64,000 bases of DNA. Origin: Knufia peltigerae. Taxonomy: Eukaryota > Ascomycota > Eurotiomycetes > Chaetothyriales > Trichomeriaceae. Made by a program: the position numbers and the translations under genes. The DNA is taken from NCBI GenBank assembly GCA_030247855.1, contig JAPDRN010000006.1:62001-126000 (forward strand), read 5' to 3'. The stretch's first letter is position 1. Every line of letters begins with the position of its first letter. Shown here piece after piece: positions 10,007 to 20,879 of the stretch. The notes under the pieces were generated by a model, which searched no databases, had not been told where the DNA came from, and saw only the letters and a program-made list of their open reading frames with translations.

Positions 10007-11164
10007 TCACTCGATGTCTTCTTTTGCCGTCGCCTCCAACTCTCGAAGCGTTCCTTCAATTTCTGATGGCTCTGTGATAGACCAAACCCCACCCCCTTTG
10101 GTAGATGATCGGCCGACCTCTTTCGATACCAGATTACGTCCGACTTTTCCAGGACCAAGACCAAGCCAACGACGAGTCCCAGCTTGTTTGTGCAAGTATT
10201 TAATCGAGTCCCACCACATGATTGTTCCCACGGCTTGGTGCGACAGGTTTTGGATCAGGTCTTCTTTGGATTGGAATGGGCGCGCGGTCACATTGCTGAT
10301 ACAGGGACATCGTCCAGGAAATGTTACCTTGTCGGCGGTCAGAGCCTTCCTCATAAATTCATATGCAGGCATCATGATAGGACTGTGGAAGGCCGATCGA
10401 GACTTCAACTCCACAGCCCGAGGGTCATGTCCTCCAAACTCGCGGATATGGACGAGAAGATTCCGAATCCGTTGAAAGCTTCCGCTGAGGACGATTTGGT
10501 TTTTGGAGTTGATGTTGGCGATCGAGACTTGTCGTATGGCAGGACGGGCACTGGAATCGTCCTTTGTACCTTCAGTCCCATGGCTCAAGAACTCTCTGAC
10601 GCTGGCAACCAAGGACTCCATCTGCTCGGGTTCACAGACCAAGGCTATCATGCCGAAATCTTCTCCCGATTCCTCTTTGGCTTTCCTTGTGCATTCGCCC
10701 ATGACCTCTCCTCGTCTTCGGACAAGGTCCAGGGCGTACGCGTATTCCAGGTTACCAGCTGCAACAAGTGCTGCATATTCTCCCAAGCTGTGGCCCAGAG
10801 TGACATCGATCACTTCTTCGGGCTTGAAGCCAAACTCTTTTTCCAAGACCTTCAAGATCATGATGGAACAGGCCATGATGGCGGGCTGCGCATTTTCGGT
10901 CCTGTCTATATCGATGATTGGCCCTTCCTCAATCAGTCTTGACAGCTTGCACTTGAGTATCTCATCCATCTCTTCCAAGATTGGTTTGCATGTCTGAGGA
11001 AATGCTTCGAGCCATGGCCTTGTCATGCCTTTTCTCTGAACTCCATGGCCAGGAAAGAAGAGGGCGGTTCGGAGAGTGGGCTCTGCTGGCGTACTATACT
11101 GCCTGGAGGTTCGAACGATGCATCTTGCGAGGCCGTGCAGGCCTGCATGAGAAGGACGATACAT
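10007..11164 (-). CDS. Mitochondrial malonyl-CoA:ACP transacylase
   Basis: A single-exon protein of 385 residues counted from the ATG at 11164; the open frame continues upstream but without an ATG. It loads malonate from CoA to the acyl carrier protein of mitochondrial type II fatty acid synthesis, which also feeds lipoate. The N terminus is Arg-rich with a plausible presequence cleavage near RQYSTPA. Family landmarks follow: LFFPGHGVQ, the nucleophile elbow GHSLGE, the Arg in LVRRRGE, the catalytic His in SAFHSP and GLGPGKV near the end. One oddity is GHG where most members have GQG at the oxyanion-hole residue. It is divergent with the unknown gene at 11902. Confidence 0.92.
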   Translation of the reverse strand: MYRPSHAGLHGLARCIVRTSRQYSTPAEPTLRTALFFPGHGVQRKGMTRPWLEAFPQTCKPILEEMDEILKCKLSRLIEEGPIIDIDRTENAQPAIMACSIMILKVLEKEFGFKPEEVIDVTLGHSLGEYAALVAAGNLEYAYALDLVRRRGEVMGECTRKAKEESGEDFGMIALVCEPEQMESLVASVREFLSHGTEGTKDDSSARPAIRQVSIANINSKNQIVLSGSFQRIRNLLVHIREFGGHDPRAVELKSRSAFHSPIMMPAYEFMRKALTADKVTFPGRCPCISNVTARPFQSKEDLIQNLSHQAVGTIMWWDSIKYLHKQAGTRRWLGLGPGKVGRNLVSKEVGRSSTKGGGVWSITEPSEIEGTLRELEATAKEDIE

Positions 11165-11901
11165 GGGAGAAGTGGAAGGGTTGAGGGGGTTCCTACGGCA
11201 TCGTATTGAGCTGCCACGTTCGAGACATGTAAAGGAGGTAGTGTATGTGAGCAAGGCTCATCAAACCACTACACTTGGTCTGATGCGATGAAAACCAACA
11301 AAGGATGTCGAAGCATAAGACCCATTCATTCCCTTGCACCCGAGATGGGAATACGTGGGGAGCTTGGGATGCGGAGAGAATCCTCGTACTCCGTACTACA
11401 AACTCGGAACGAATCCTGCCGAGATTGTTCCAGCTGATGTTTATCCCTCCTATATCCAGTTGTCTGGTAGACCCAGTCAAAGGATAGTAATCAGAATGGT
11501 TCTTGCTCTTGTATTGTATCCAATGCCTTCGTCTCGAAGGGTCCGCAATAGTATTGCAGTATGAATCAGTATTCTCCTCCCTGAACATGTTCATCCGCCT
11601 GGAAGATGATACCACAAACAGAAAACAGTAGAACTTTTGAAGATATGCCTACAGACGTTTTGACACGACGGTGGTGATATGTATTCGTTTCTGCCGCACT
11701 CATGGCGACACCGCCCTCACGAATGACCGCGTGGAAGATGGCACCAAAATCCATTTTGTCCTTCGTGAATTATTAGATTGAATTTTCGATTTGCTGACCA
11801 TGAAGAAAATGACCACCCGGGACAACCTCTAACAAGATGAACACATAAACAGGGCAACTTCTGACCAAGTCCTTGCTTTCGAGCAGGTCACTACTATCCC
11901 A
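11165..11901. promoter_or_regulatory. Divergent intergenic region, transacylase and unknown gene
   Basis: 737 bp holding both promoters and one TACTCCGTAC copy at 11387-11396. A small minus-strand frame (11754 downward) is not supported by any family resemblance. Confidence 0.4.
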
Positions 11902-12900
11902 ATGCCAGGGAAATCGCGTCAACAACGTCCAGAGACTGATCATGTCTCGACCGAAACCCCTCGAGTCGTGACACCAACGTCTCTGAATATCTCACTCACC
12001 GAGCCCGAAAGAAGCAATGCCTTCCTCAAACATCAGTCACTAGATGCGTACGTAAATCGCATCATTTGTTCAGAGTGGTGTATTTTACATCATGATCCAG
12101 CGCATGATACCGATGACAGGGTCTGTGAAGTGTTGAAGACGGGAAGATACCAACTCGGATCCACACAAGATCTCATGGAGCGTCCGGGGCTCATATGGCG
12201 TGAACTCGTCACTGACAAGGAAGTCCACCAACTACTCAGACCTGGCCCTCAATTCTTGGACACTAGAATCGTGATGGCACACATTTTGAAACTCGACGAG
12301 ATCGTTCAGGCCTATAGACGATTTATCGACAAACGAGACCAGCTTGGGTTACTGGCGCGCCAAGTGGTGAAAGATGAACTCAAGGACGGCGGTCTAGCCA
12401 GATGGGATATTCTTATGAGGACTTGCGCGAGCCATTCTCATTCCATCTTCGAGTACCTCACGAGACACGTCGAGCGACTGGAAGACGATTGGATCGTAAA
12501 ACCATTGACAGCTCGGATGCAACTACATTATTCTCACCCGGGAGGCACATTTTACACCCGTCGAGAAATGGTGGCTTTTGCGAGAGTGGTCAATGAAAAA
12601 TGGATGATGATAGACCAGGCCCGGCTATCGCACGATCTGAAGAACGCAGAGTACTTGGCCCAACTGAACGCCGATGTTCGTGAACGTCTATCTCACGCCA
12701 CGACCAAGTTCCTCAAACATCGTCCCGAGGTTCTCCGTTCGGAGTTGCTGACATCATGTTTCCGACTCCCGTACAACTGCGTTATCAAGTCTTCACTTTC
12801 AGTTGCTTCGTCCAAGGGGGCCATTCCAGTATTCACGTGGCCAGACGTCGAGGAACAACGGAGAAAGTTGAGTCTCGCTTGGCGGCAAGAAAATTTGTGA
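11902..12900 (+). CDS. Unrecognised 332-residue protein
   Basis: A single intact open frame with an ATG at 11902 and no introns needed. I do not recognise the family. The first ~35 residues are polar and disordered; the rest looks mostly alpha-helical and charged, with no signal peptide, membrane segment or zinc-binding pattern. Notable stretches are GLIWRELVTDKEVHQLLRPG near residue 95 and GGTFYTRREMVAFARVVNEK near 215. Its length and clean frame beside conserved neighbours argue that it is real. It shares a 737 bp promoter region with the transacylase, which says little about its role. Confidence 0.7.
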   Translation: MPGKSRQQRPETDHVSTETPRVVTPTSLNISLTEPERSNAFLKHQSLDAYVNRIICSEWCILHHDPAHDTDDRVCEVLKTGRYQLGSTQDLMERPGLIWRELVTDKEVHQLLRPGPQFLDTRIVMAHILKLDEIVQAYRRFIDKRDQLGLLARQVVKDELKDGGLARWDILMRTCASHSHSIFEYLTRHVERLEDDWIVKPLTARMQLHYSHPGGTFYTRREMVAFARVVNEKWMMIDQARLSHDLKNAEYLAQLNADVRERLSHATTKFLKHRPEVLRSELLTSCFRLPYNCVIKSSLSVASSKGAIPVFTWPDVEEQRRKLSLAWRQENL

Positions 12901-13399
12901 GACGAGGAATCGGATTCCTTGAGGGTAGATGGAAATGTTGAGACACGGATGCGATTTGGCAGGGGCGCAGGAAGCCAGAAACTGGCTACTGAGGTGATCT
13001 TCCAGGCTGGCGGTACGCGGCGTTGATTCTGGTTCAAGTAAGAACTATGGCAAAGGGTCAATACGTGGCTCGGTTGGACAAAGGACGAGATCAGACATTG
13101 TCGAGACTTCGATCAATTTCATGCTTCTGCTACGCTCAATGTCAATCGAACATGCTTGCGAGACAGACCACAACCGGGTACTCGTAGATAATTGATCTCA
13201 TCGGCTCGGTGTCTCTGGCCTGGACCGATTACCTAATACCAGTCTATACCTAATCGGGTAGGTCCCTCTGTACTGTAATATTTTCCGTTGCAGTAGAGCA
13301 TCTTCGCCGTCGAAGCTGCGCTGTAGCAAAGTCGCACCTCGAAACCATCCCAAGCTTCCAAGCCGTTGACGGACGTTGTGTGCGTCGTCATCGTTCAGT
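12901..13399. other. Intergenic, unknown gene to uL3m
   Basis: About 500 bp holding the 3' end of the unknown gene and the promoter of the mitoribosomal gene. I see nothing else in it. Confidence 0.4.
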
Positions 13400-14412
13400 A
13401 TGCCTCCGAAAACCTCGCGGCGCATTGCCGTTCCTCTACCTCCATCTTTTCTCCTCCCTCGACCGGTGCTCCGACAATCCATCACATCCTCACAAAAGCG
13501 AAACTTTGGCATCAAATCGATAGACCCTCCCAAACACAGCAGATACAATGTCGTGCCGGGCATCCAACCTCTCCTCTCTACGCCCGCCGCGGCTTTCGAG
13601 CGCAGGCTGGCATCCGACACACTTCCCCTCCGGACCGGAGCTCTGGCCATCAAGAAGGGCATGACCGCCGTGTACGACGTCGAGTCCGGGAGACGCCTCC
13701 CCTGCACGGTCTTGCAGCTGGACCAGAACCAAGTGGTCAGCCACAAGACGCGGAGGCGTCACGGATACTATGCGGTGTGCGTGGGCTGCGGATCACAAAA
13801 CACAAAGAACGTCACGAAGCCGATGCTGGGTCACTTCTCCGTCCAGGGTGTGAGCCCCAAGCGTCACCAGCGAGAATTTCGAGTCCGCGGCCCGGAAGGG
13901 CTGTTGCCTGTCGGTCAAGAGATCCGCGCAAACTGGTTCATCGAGGGGCAATTCGTCGACACGCGGTCAAACTGCAAGGGGAAAGGTTTCGCTGGTCCGA
14001 TGAAGAGGTGGGGTTTCAAAGGTCAACCTCGAAGTCACGGTCACTCCAAGAGTCACAGATCACACGGTACGCTGGGTCAGGGCCAGGGTGGTGGTAGCAG
14101 AGTGTATCCCGGCAAGAAGATGGCTGGCAACATGGGCGGGCAGAGAAACACGGTGCAGAGTCTGCGAGTGTTGCAGTCAGACCCGGAGAATGGTTTGGTC
14201 GTTGTGAAAGGTGAGTTTCGGCAGACACGCATGCTTCAAAGCTCTCTTTGAATACTAATCTGTTGCTATTTGCAGGCGCTGTCAGCGGACCGAAAGGAAC
14301 GTTGGTCATGATTCAAGATGCGCTGAAGAAGAATTGGCCTACCGTTCCCGAACCTCCGAGTCCAGCAGAGATCACTGAGAAGTTGCAAGAGGCCGCCAAG
14401 GTTGAATCATAA
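13400..14412 (+). CDS. Mitochondrial large ribosomal subunit protein uL3m (MRPL9/MRPL3 type)
   Basis: Two exons, 13400-14210 and 14276-14412, give 315 residues. The 65 bp intron has donor gtgagt and acceptor tttgcag, and the junction restores VVKGAVSGPKG. The basic, Ser/Pro-rich first ~45 residues are a mitochondrial presequence. The uL3 core follows: GMTAVYDVESG, then the conserved basic loop that reaches the peptidyl-transferase centre (KGKGFAGPMKRWGF, SHGHSKSHRSHGTLGQG, PGKKMAGNMG). Deleting exon 2 would remove the last strand. I prefer the ATG at 13400; another in-frame ATG at 13376 would add eight residues. Structural rRNA-binding protein of the mitoribosome. Confidence 0.94.
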
Positions 14413-14887
14413 TGTCCCGTCATATGCTGCTGCTCCTTCTTAGCGCCAAAGCTCTGTACCAGTATCATACATTCCGTGAGTTTCATTTCTGGATTTGTGG
14501 CTATGAGGCATGTATAGGACTACAAATAGCAGAATTCAAAATTCGAATTCGTGAGATATCTATCTACGGGCGTGATTCTGTACTGTGATGGTTTCGTCAG
14601 TGTTTTCCAATGAGTCGCGTGGCTAGGAGTCTCGTCTATATTTAATTCAACGGTGCCAAGAATAAATCAATGGATTCCAGCAAACATACAATATTCATCG
14701 AGGAATGATTTAGATGCTAGCTTAGATGTGACATGAAACGACCACAATTTCGACCACTCTGTGAGGTACGTAAAGACATGACATAATATCTCCCATGACG
14801 ACAATCTCAGATACGCCGTGAGTGGTCCGTGGAGAAGAGGCACCATATTACAAAGAGCATATGGTAGGGTAAGGCACGGTGGGGGGA
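14413..14887. other. Convergent 3' intergenic region
   Basis: 475 bp between the uL3m stop and the stop of the membrane-protein gene on the opposite strand. AT-rich in places, consistent with 3' UTRs. No gene seen. Confidence 0.4.
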
Positions 14888-15716
14888 TCATGCACCCTTG
14901 TACTCGTACCTCATGCCCTGCAGCTCCCTCAAGCCCATCTGGATCTCCCCGATGCTCCGTCTCGCCATGACGACCATGCCGAATATCACGGCCGGCAGGA
15001 CCAGAAACAGCCACAACCCCTCCGGGACGTCCGTCCGCGCCCTGTATCCCACGGCGGCCAGGAGGAGAATCCCACATATGGCCACGTTCATATAGGGCAG
15101 GTATTGCTTGACGGGACCGTCTTCGGCGCTGGTCGCGAAAAAGGACAAGAAGTTCTTTCCGGAACCTGAAGCGGTGCTCATGCCAGTCCCAAACACCACA
15201 CTCGGTGGTGGCGGCCGTCCCGATGTCGATTTTGAGCCTGTCGAGGGTGATGTAGGAGCAGAAGAGACGGGCATGAATGACATCATGTAAGCGCTCGAGC
15301 CGAGGGACGTGACGCTCAACAAACACAACAACGCCATGATGCGCGAAGTGGCGATGAAGAGGTACCAAATAAAGGGGAGCGTGACGACCAGCGGAAGCGC
15401 CGTGAAGATGAGCCTGTATTGTGCGTTTGTGGAGGATTCCGAGGCTCGTAGTTTTGTGAGGAGGGTTTCTTGTTCTGTAAATTTTGTTTTCGGGGGAAAT
15501 CATCAGTCAATCTGCTTTTTGTGCCCTGGTATATCTAGATATACATGGTATAAAATCGAGATCATAAGAAAGGGAGGGAGGGCAAACGTGGAGGGACCAC
15601 AAAACAGTGCTCTGTTGGTTTGACTCACCTTGTTCATCCATTTCGTCGTGCGATACATCAGTCCCATCATCATCGGACGGGTATTTGAACGCTTTGCGCA
15701 GTCTGGTTGCGTTCAT
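14888..15716 (-). CDS. Four-span membrane protein of unknown function
   Basis: Two exons, 15716-15629 and 15474-14888, give 224 residues. The 154 bp intron has donor gtgagt and acceptor ttacag; joining gives DEQEQETLLTKLRASE. I do not recognise the family. About 45 acidic N-terminal residues precede two hydrophobic segments (RLIFTALPLVVTLPFIWYLF, then MALLCLLSVTSLGSSAYMMS), a Pro/Ser-rich loop of ~60 residues, and two more (MNVAICGILLLAAVGY and LWLFLVLPAVIFGMVVMA). The basic C-terminal tail ends YEYKGA. This suggests a small multi-pass protein of ER or another endomembrane. It is head-to-head with the MYND gene. Confidence 0.78.
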
Positions 15717-16377
15717 GGCTGGAAGGTGGTATGAGATAGGCCACCGAACCACAAAATGATTTGAAAAAGGCTCATGTGCTTTTCATTCGTCTTTTGGCTT
15801 AGAATGTCGTATACACCCACAGAAAGAGAGAGGGGGGGGGAGTCTCTATCGGTGCCTACACGCTAGCCAAGGCGCGTGATTTGGGAAATCTGACTGTATA
15901 AGCCTGGTACTCTCGAGTTGAGTTGTTGGGCTTTGAAAGAGGGACGTCGACTTGTCAATCTCAAGTTTGACGGGAGACGATCATGGACTTTTGATGAACA
16001 AACTCGATTCGATCCGGATTATTTCGACAGAGGTGTTTTGTCAACTAGGTGAGTACGTTGGCGCCGTGGAATATATATGAATCAAGATCCAGATGATGAC
16101 AAGCCAGCAATGAAATGAACCGAAGTCAGGAATTCGCTTCGTCAGCATTTACCTAATCATCATCCCTTAACAAGGGGGACGACTACGACGACTACTACTA
16201 CGAAAGAGCACTCCGCCTGACTTCTCAGGATGCTCACCGTCTGGAACCTGAGGCCTCCTTGCTTCGTCTCCCCTTTTTAGGATCTGTTCTTTATTCTGAG
16301 AAACTCATCTTTCCTCTTCCCGAGAAACAAAAGACATAATACAGAAGTATACTCTGCTCCTCCGACGACCAACAACG
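15717..16377. promoter_or_regulatory. Divergent intergenic region, membrane protein and MYND gene
   Basis: 661 bp holding both promoters, with a purine-rich GA/G run near 15826-15841. No further gene seen. Confidence 0.4.
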
Positions 16378-17232
16378 ATGTCCAACGCGAATACCACCAC
16401 CACCACCGGCATCAAAACCCCATACTGCTTCCGCTGTCAACAGCACCCTGACCTCGACGACCCACCCCTCAAGCGCTGTGGGAGTTGCCACTCACGAAGA
16501 TACTGCTCGCGGGAATGCCAGCGGAACGACTGGCCACGGCACAGGGACGAATGTTGTCTCCTGGCTCAGGGCAAACCGGTCCCCAACCGTCAACGCACGA
16601 CGATGCGCCTCAACTGGCATCCCTGGGGCGGGCCGGGCCCAGACACAATCTGCTACCTCAAGACCAGCCGTCCTCACCTCAAAGACGTGTCTCTCTCGGG
16701 CCCCTATTACCCATTCGACAGGGTCTTTGGTCAAATGTTCCACCACATGGCGGCGAACCACAGTCCTGACGGCCACGACACCCTCACGGAGATGCTCATG
16801 GCCGGGACCGCAAACTCCCTCCAACGCCTCAACGCTCCCTTGGAGGACGGAAACGTGATGCACTTCGAGCTGATCCGTGAGGAGAACCCAGAAGTCGCCA
16901 GACGCCTTCCCGGTGAGGTATGGTGTGTCTTTGTGGCCACCCCTCATCCCGACATGTATTCACGCACCGAACGCCGCCCAGAGAGGTTCGTAGAGGCGAG
17001 CGACATGGAAGTGCGAGGCACGTTCACGACCGGCGAAGCAGCCAATGTCGCGGCCATCGAGATCCTGGAAAAATTGAAAGCTGAAGCTGGACCTCAGGCA
17101 GGAATCGCGAGACAGGACGCGGACGGGTTGGTCAAAGGTGGTGTTTACACTCGTCAAGGGGGTACCCTATCAATCAAACTGGTCGAAGCCAGACACGAGA
17201 CTGGAAGCGTAACGAATGTGACAGCAGGTTGA
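16378..17232 (+). CDS. MYND zinc-finger protein
   Basis: A single-exon protein of 284 residues. The MYND finger sits near the N terminus (about residues 19-60): CFRCQQ, then CGSCHSRRYCSRECQRNDWPRHRDEC, with the Cys and His spacing of the family. MYND fingers bind proline-rich peptides and act in protein-protein contacts. The remaining ~220 residues have no recognised domain; they contain LNWHPWGGPG and a region of mixed helix and strand of the kind seen in fungal MYND-only proteins, and there is no SET domain. The start ATG at 16378 is the first in frame. Function unknown. Confidence 0.85.
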   Translation: MSNANTTTTTGIKTPYCFRCQQHPDLDDPPLKRCGSCHSRRYCSRECQRNDWPRHRDECCLLAQGKPVPNRQRTTMRLNWHPWGGPGPDTICYLKTSRPHLKDVSLSGPYYPFDRVFGQMFHHMAANHSPDGHDTLTEMLMAGTANSLQRLNAPLEDGNVMHFELIREENPEVARRLPGEVWCVFVATPHPDMYSRTERRPERFVEASDMEVRGTFTTGEAANVAAIEILEKLKAEAGPQAGIARQDADGLVKGGVYTRQGGTLSIKLVEARHETGSVTNVTAG

Positions 17233-17528
17233 GATCGGCGAGCCTTGTATCAAAACAGGTCAAATACCCCAGGTGCCAAGAAAAGGGAAGTAACAACAGG
17301 GAACACAGACGGCCTGGCTGTCTTCATCTCTGCGATGGATCGAGAAAGATATAGAATCTTCGGACCCCTATGATCTTCGATGAATTCCTTTTCCCCCTTT
17401 AGCTATTTGCAATATCGAATAGGATAGAAGCCACCGTTTCATCAAACCTGGGATGGACTGTTAAGTCTATTTACTCGTCGCATATCGGCGTCTGATTTGC
17501 ACAAAGTACTGGAAGTGCCATAACCCAA

Positions 17529-20500
17529 CTACATGTCAATGCTCTCATTAAATCTCAAGACGCCGTTGGGTTTCAGCATGCCATCGACGCCCTCGGGCAT
17601 TACGAAAAGGCCACTCTGGGCGGCCCCTGTGGTTTGTGTAGATTCCTCTTCTGTGGCATTCGAAACGAGGACCAAGCCTGCATGCTTGATGGTTTCGATC
17701 AGTGCCGGAACCATGCGTAGAAGTTGTGCCGAGCATGTCAACCCCATGAAATTGTTCATTTGTGCAAGTCGTGCAGATTCTTTGATCGAGGTGCCGTGGC
17801 CCCTTAGGGAGCCAAGAGAGTTACACAGCAGGACTGGAAAATTTGGTTGTTTCCAATTCAAAGCCGTACAAACATTCGGATTGAAAGAGGAGAAGACGAT
17901 CGAATGCGACAAGTCCGGAGAAGCATTTCGTAATGCTCGTGCATGATTGAAGACTTCAGTCAACAATGCATCGATGAACGTGTTGATATCGATGGTAGAG
18001 CATACTCCATGATTTAAATCTTCCGAGGAAGACGGATACAGGATATGTAGGTTGAGGTTGATATGCGGTGGTATAGAGCTCAAGACGTCGCGCAGAAGGA
18101 AGATAGGCCCTGACAGGCGACGTTGCCACGCGAGAATATCTGTTCTGTCGAAATCTGACTCGTCATCGATGTGAGCAAGGGAGCCAGCCAAACCTAATCC
18201 AGCCAGAATGTCGAACTCGAATTGAAACAATGGAACCTGGAGCTTGTCGTAAGGAACGAAATAAGAAGGGTAGACCACCGGAATTCCGTCTCGGGTAAGC
18301 TGCACAGTGAGCCTCAGGTAATCGCCTGACAGGCTGGAGCCAGTTACCAAGCCAGAATGATCGTCAAGGGCGCTGGTAGCCTTCCAATATGTTGCAAACT
18401 GTGTGATCTCCAAGGGCGTTCCTCTATAAGGCTTGATGACCTGAAAATGGAATTGTATCTGACCGACTGCTCGTAGCCTGGGGTCAAATAATGGAAGACA
18501 GCAGGTGCCGCTGCTGCTTTCATTCGCGCGGAAAACATCTGGAAGGGCAACAGATTTTGCGATCACCTTCGAGCCGAATGTCGGGAAGATCTCAAAATCC
18601 ACCGCAAACGTGCTTAGATTGTCGACCTGGAAATAAATTGACCTAGAATCCTCTTGGATGGGCAACATCAAATTGCGGGGTATAAGATCCGAAGTCTTCG
18701 ATGAAATGGTCAATCGAGCAGCTGGATACCTTGCCTCGTTGAAAAATTGTATCGCCCGAGCGCGACTATCAAAGCTGATGGCGATAAAGGTTTTGGTGTC
18801 AAGGAAATTGTGTCCATATCGTCGCAGCGGTATTATCGGTGGAGGCAGTGAAAGGTCGGGTATTCCGTCACCCTCGGTCGCGGACGGTTCTTCAGGTGTG
18901 ATTTCCATAGCGTTCATCTGGTTGTGAGGAGGGACGACAGCTCCCAGGCGTGAAATTTTCCTTTCAGCTCGACGGTAACTCGTCCGTTCCCATAGCAGAT
19001 CCATGCACTGAAGATGACCTTCCCATGTGGCATAGTACATTGCTGTGAGGCCCTTCTCGTCCAAAGCTTCTGGATCCGCTCCGCTTTCCAACAAAGCACG
19101 CAAACATTCCACCCGGCCTTCACTAGCTGCATGAAAGAGTGGCGTCCATTGGTACAACTTGTCTCGTTGATTGAGATCCGCTCCGTGCTGTCTGAGAAGC
19201 AACAGCAGATCAGCTTTGTGGCTCGAACGGGCGACAAGATGTTGTGGAAACAGCCCTTCTGCGTCTGGTAAAAGCCTGGCATTCCTTTCGAGCAGCATGG
19301 TTGCGACCTCTATTGACTCATGCTGGCATGCCAGGTTCAATGGTATATGATCGGCCTCGGACTGCGGGTCGATCCTGACATTGCTTGCCAGCAACAAACG
19401 AACGCATTCAACACGATGACGAACGATGCTGTGAATCAGCGGGGTGAAGTTGTCATGATCTTTCAGATCGATGGTGCTTGGACCGGCTGCGAGTAACCTT
19501 TCGACCATTGCCAAACGGCCTCTGAGACAAGCATAATGTAGTGGAACTCGGCCGTAGACGTCAACTCTTGTAAGATCAACACCGTGCGCGAGACCATAAT
19601 CCAGTACGCTGTCCTTGCCATAGATCGCAGCCTCGTGTAAGCAATTCCTTTCGTTGATGTCATCCTCGGCATGAATGTCGACCAGGCCAGAGTCGAGGAA
19701 TGTGTGCAAAGATTCATCAGGGGCCTCACTGATTGTCGCCAGAAATATTCTCGTGAACCGCTCACTTGCATCGGGTGCAGCGCTTAGTCGAGAGATCCAC
19801 TCACGAAGAGCAGCAACGTTGCCAGCAGCAGAGGCCTGCAATATTTGCAAATCGACGTCGCTTTCCTCTGTACCCACACGCTGGCCTATCATGCGGTCTT
19901 GAGGCTTCGATACTTCATATTGGATGTTCTCGCCTTCGGCCCAGGCCTCGAGATCAAGTCTTGCCGTGGTTGCTTTGTCCGCAAGATCTCGAAGTACATC
20001 TCGATTGAAGCATGGTTGGATCTCGACGGCCCTTTGAAGGTAGATTTCTTTCGTCCGCGACTATGTTCGTTAGCATTGGGTGCGAATACAGCACTGGATT
20101 TGAGTGATACCTTAGATGTCTTGTCCCACTATCAAATCAACGTCAGCATGACTCGACGATCTATTTCAGAACAACCAACAAACCTTTTTGAGAATTTTCG
20201 AAATTGCCGTTTCATTCACCTCTACAAATTGCTGCCTTCAATCAGTAATTGATCCTGAGCCACTCTGTGGGCCCATACCTGGAGCTTGTTAAGGTCATTG
20301 TCAAATTGTTGGAAACCTTCGACTAGCGTTGCAAAGCTGGCGGACAGTCTCGAATTTGCTGCGATTCGAGCCTGAATGACACGCTTTTTGGCGAGTAATG
20401 TTTTCAGGCGAAGTGAAAACTGGAACAACTTAGACATGAAATTGCCTGTTGACAAGTATACCATACCTCTGCTTCTTTCTGCAAGTAAAACACATTTACT

Positions 20501-20879
20501 TTTTCTATTTCACGCTCCTGGAATCCCCAATGAGCACAAACATGTCAGAGGATATGTGAGGCGCGATCATACCAATCGAAAGAAGAAAACCTCTTTATTT
20601 GCTCGTAGGGCTGCTTGAATGTCTTCAGTGGCGGATCCGCCTTGTGCCTCTATAGTCGGTGTTGCACTGAGCTGCTTGATGAGCTGCGAGGACAGGGTCA
20701 GCACTTGCAAGATAACCAAACCAAATAGACCTTCAGTCTCACCTTCTTGAGAGCTTTGTAATTGAGGAAGCTGGCCGCATATTCTGGGAGATCTAGTTGT
20801 TGGCGCTGTATCTGCTTTCCGAATTTCCTAATAGAGTTAGATACACCGCACAACGATACAAGATAAGGGAGGTGTACAT
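17529..20879 (-). CDS. pho81: Pho81/NUC-2-type phosphate sensor (SPX, ankyrin repeats, GDPD-like domain)
   Basis: Eight exons assembled from splice signals: 20879-20878, 20827-20743, 20683-20573, 20517-20467, 20419-20279, 20231-20184, 20128-20111 and 20060-17529, giving 995 residues. The SPX domain (residues 1 to ~200) starts MKFGKQIQ and includes the Lys cluster KILKKWDKTSK that in this family binds inositol pyrophosphates. Ankyrin repeats lie at about 270-500 (PLHYACLRGRLAMVERLLAAG, TPLFHAASEGRVECLRALL). The C-terminal half carries the Pho81 beta-rich region and a GDPD-like barrel. Family members inhibit the Pho80-Pho85 cyclin-CDK on phosphate starvation. Two oddities: the ATG appears split AT/G by a 50 bp intron, and exon 7 is only 18 nt. 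All internal junctions preserve frame and conserved SPX words. Confidence 0.88.

Noticed and set aside
11566..11754. 62-codon minus-strand frame, with a possible 54 bp intron
   Set aside because: No recognisable family and it lies in a divergent promoter region; too weak to call.
14667..15503. 278-codon minus-strand frame overlapping the membrane-protein gene
   Set aside because: It is out of frame with the spliced gene that yields four clean membrane helices.
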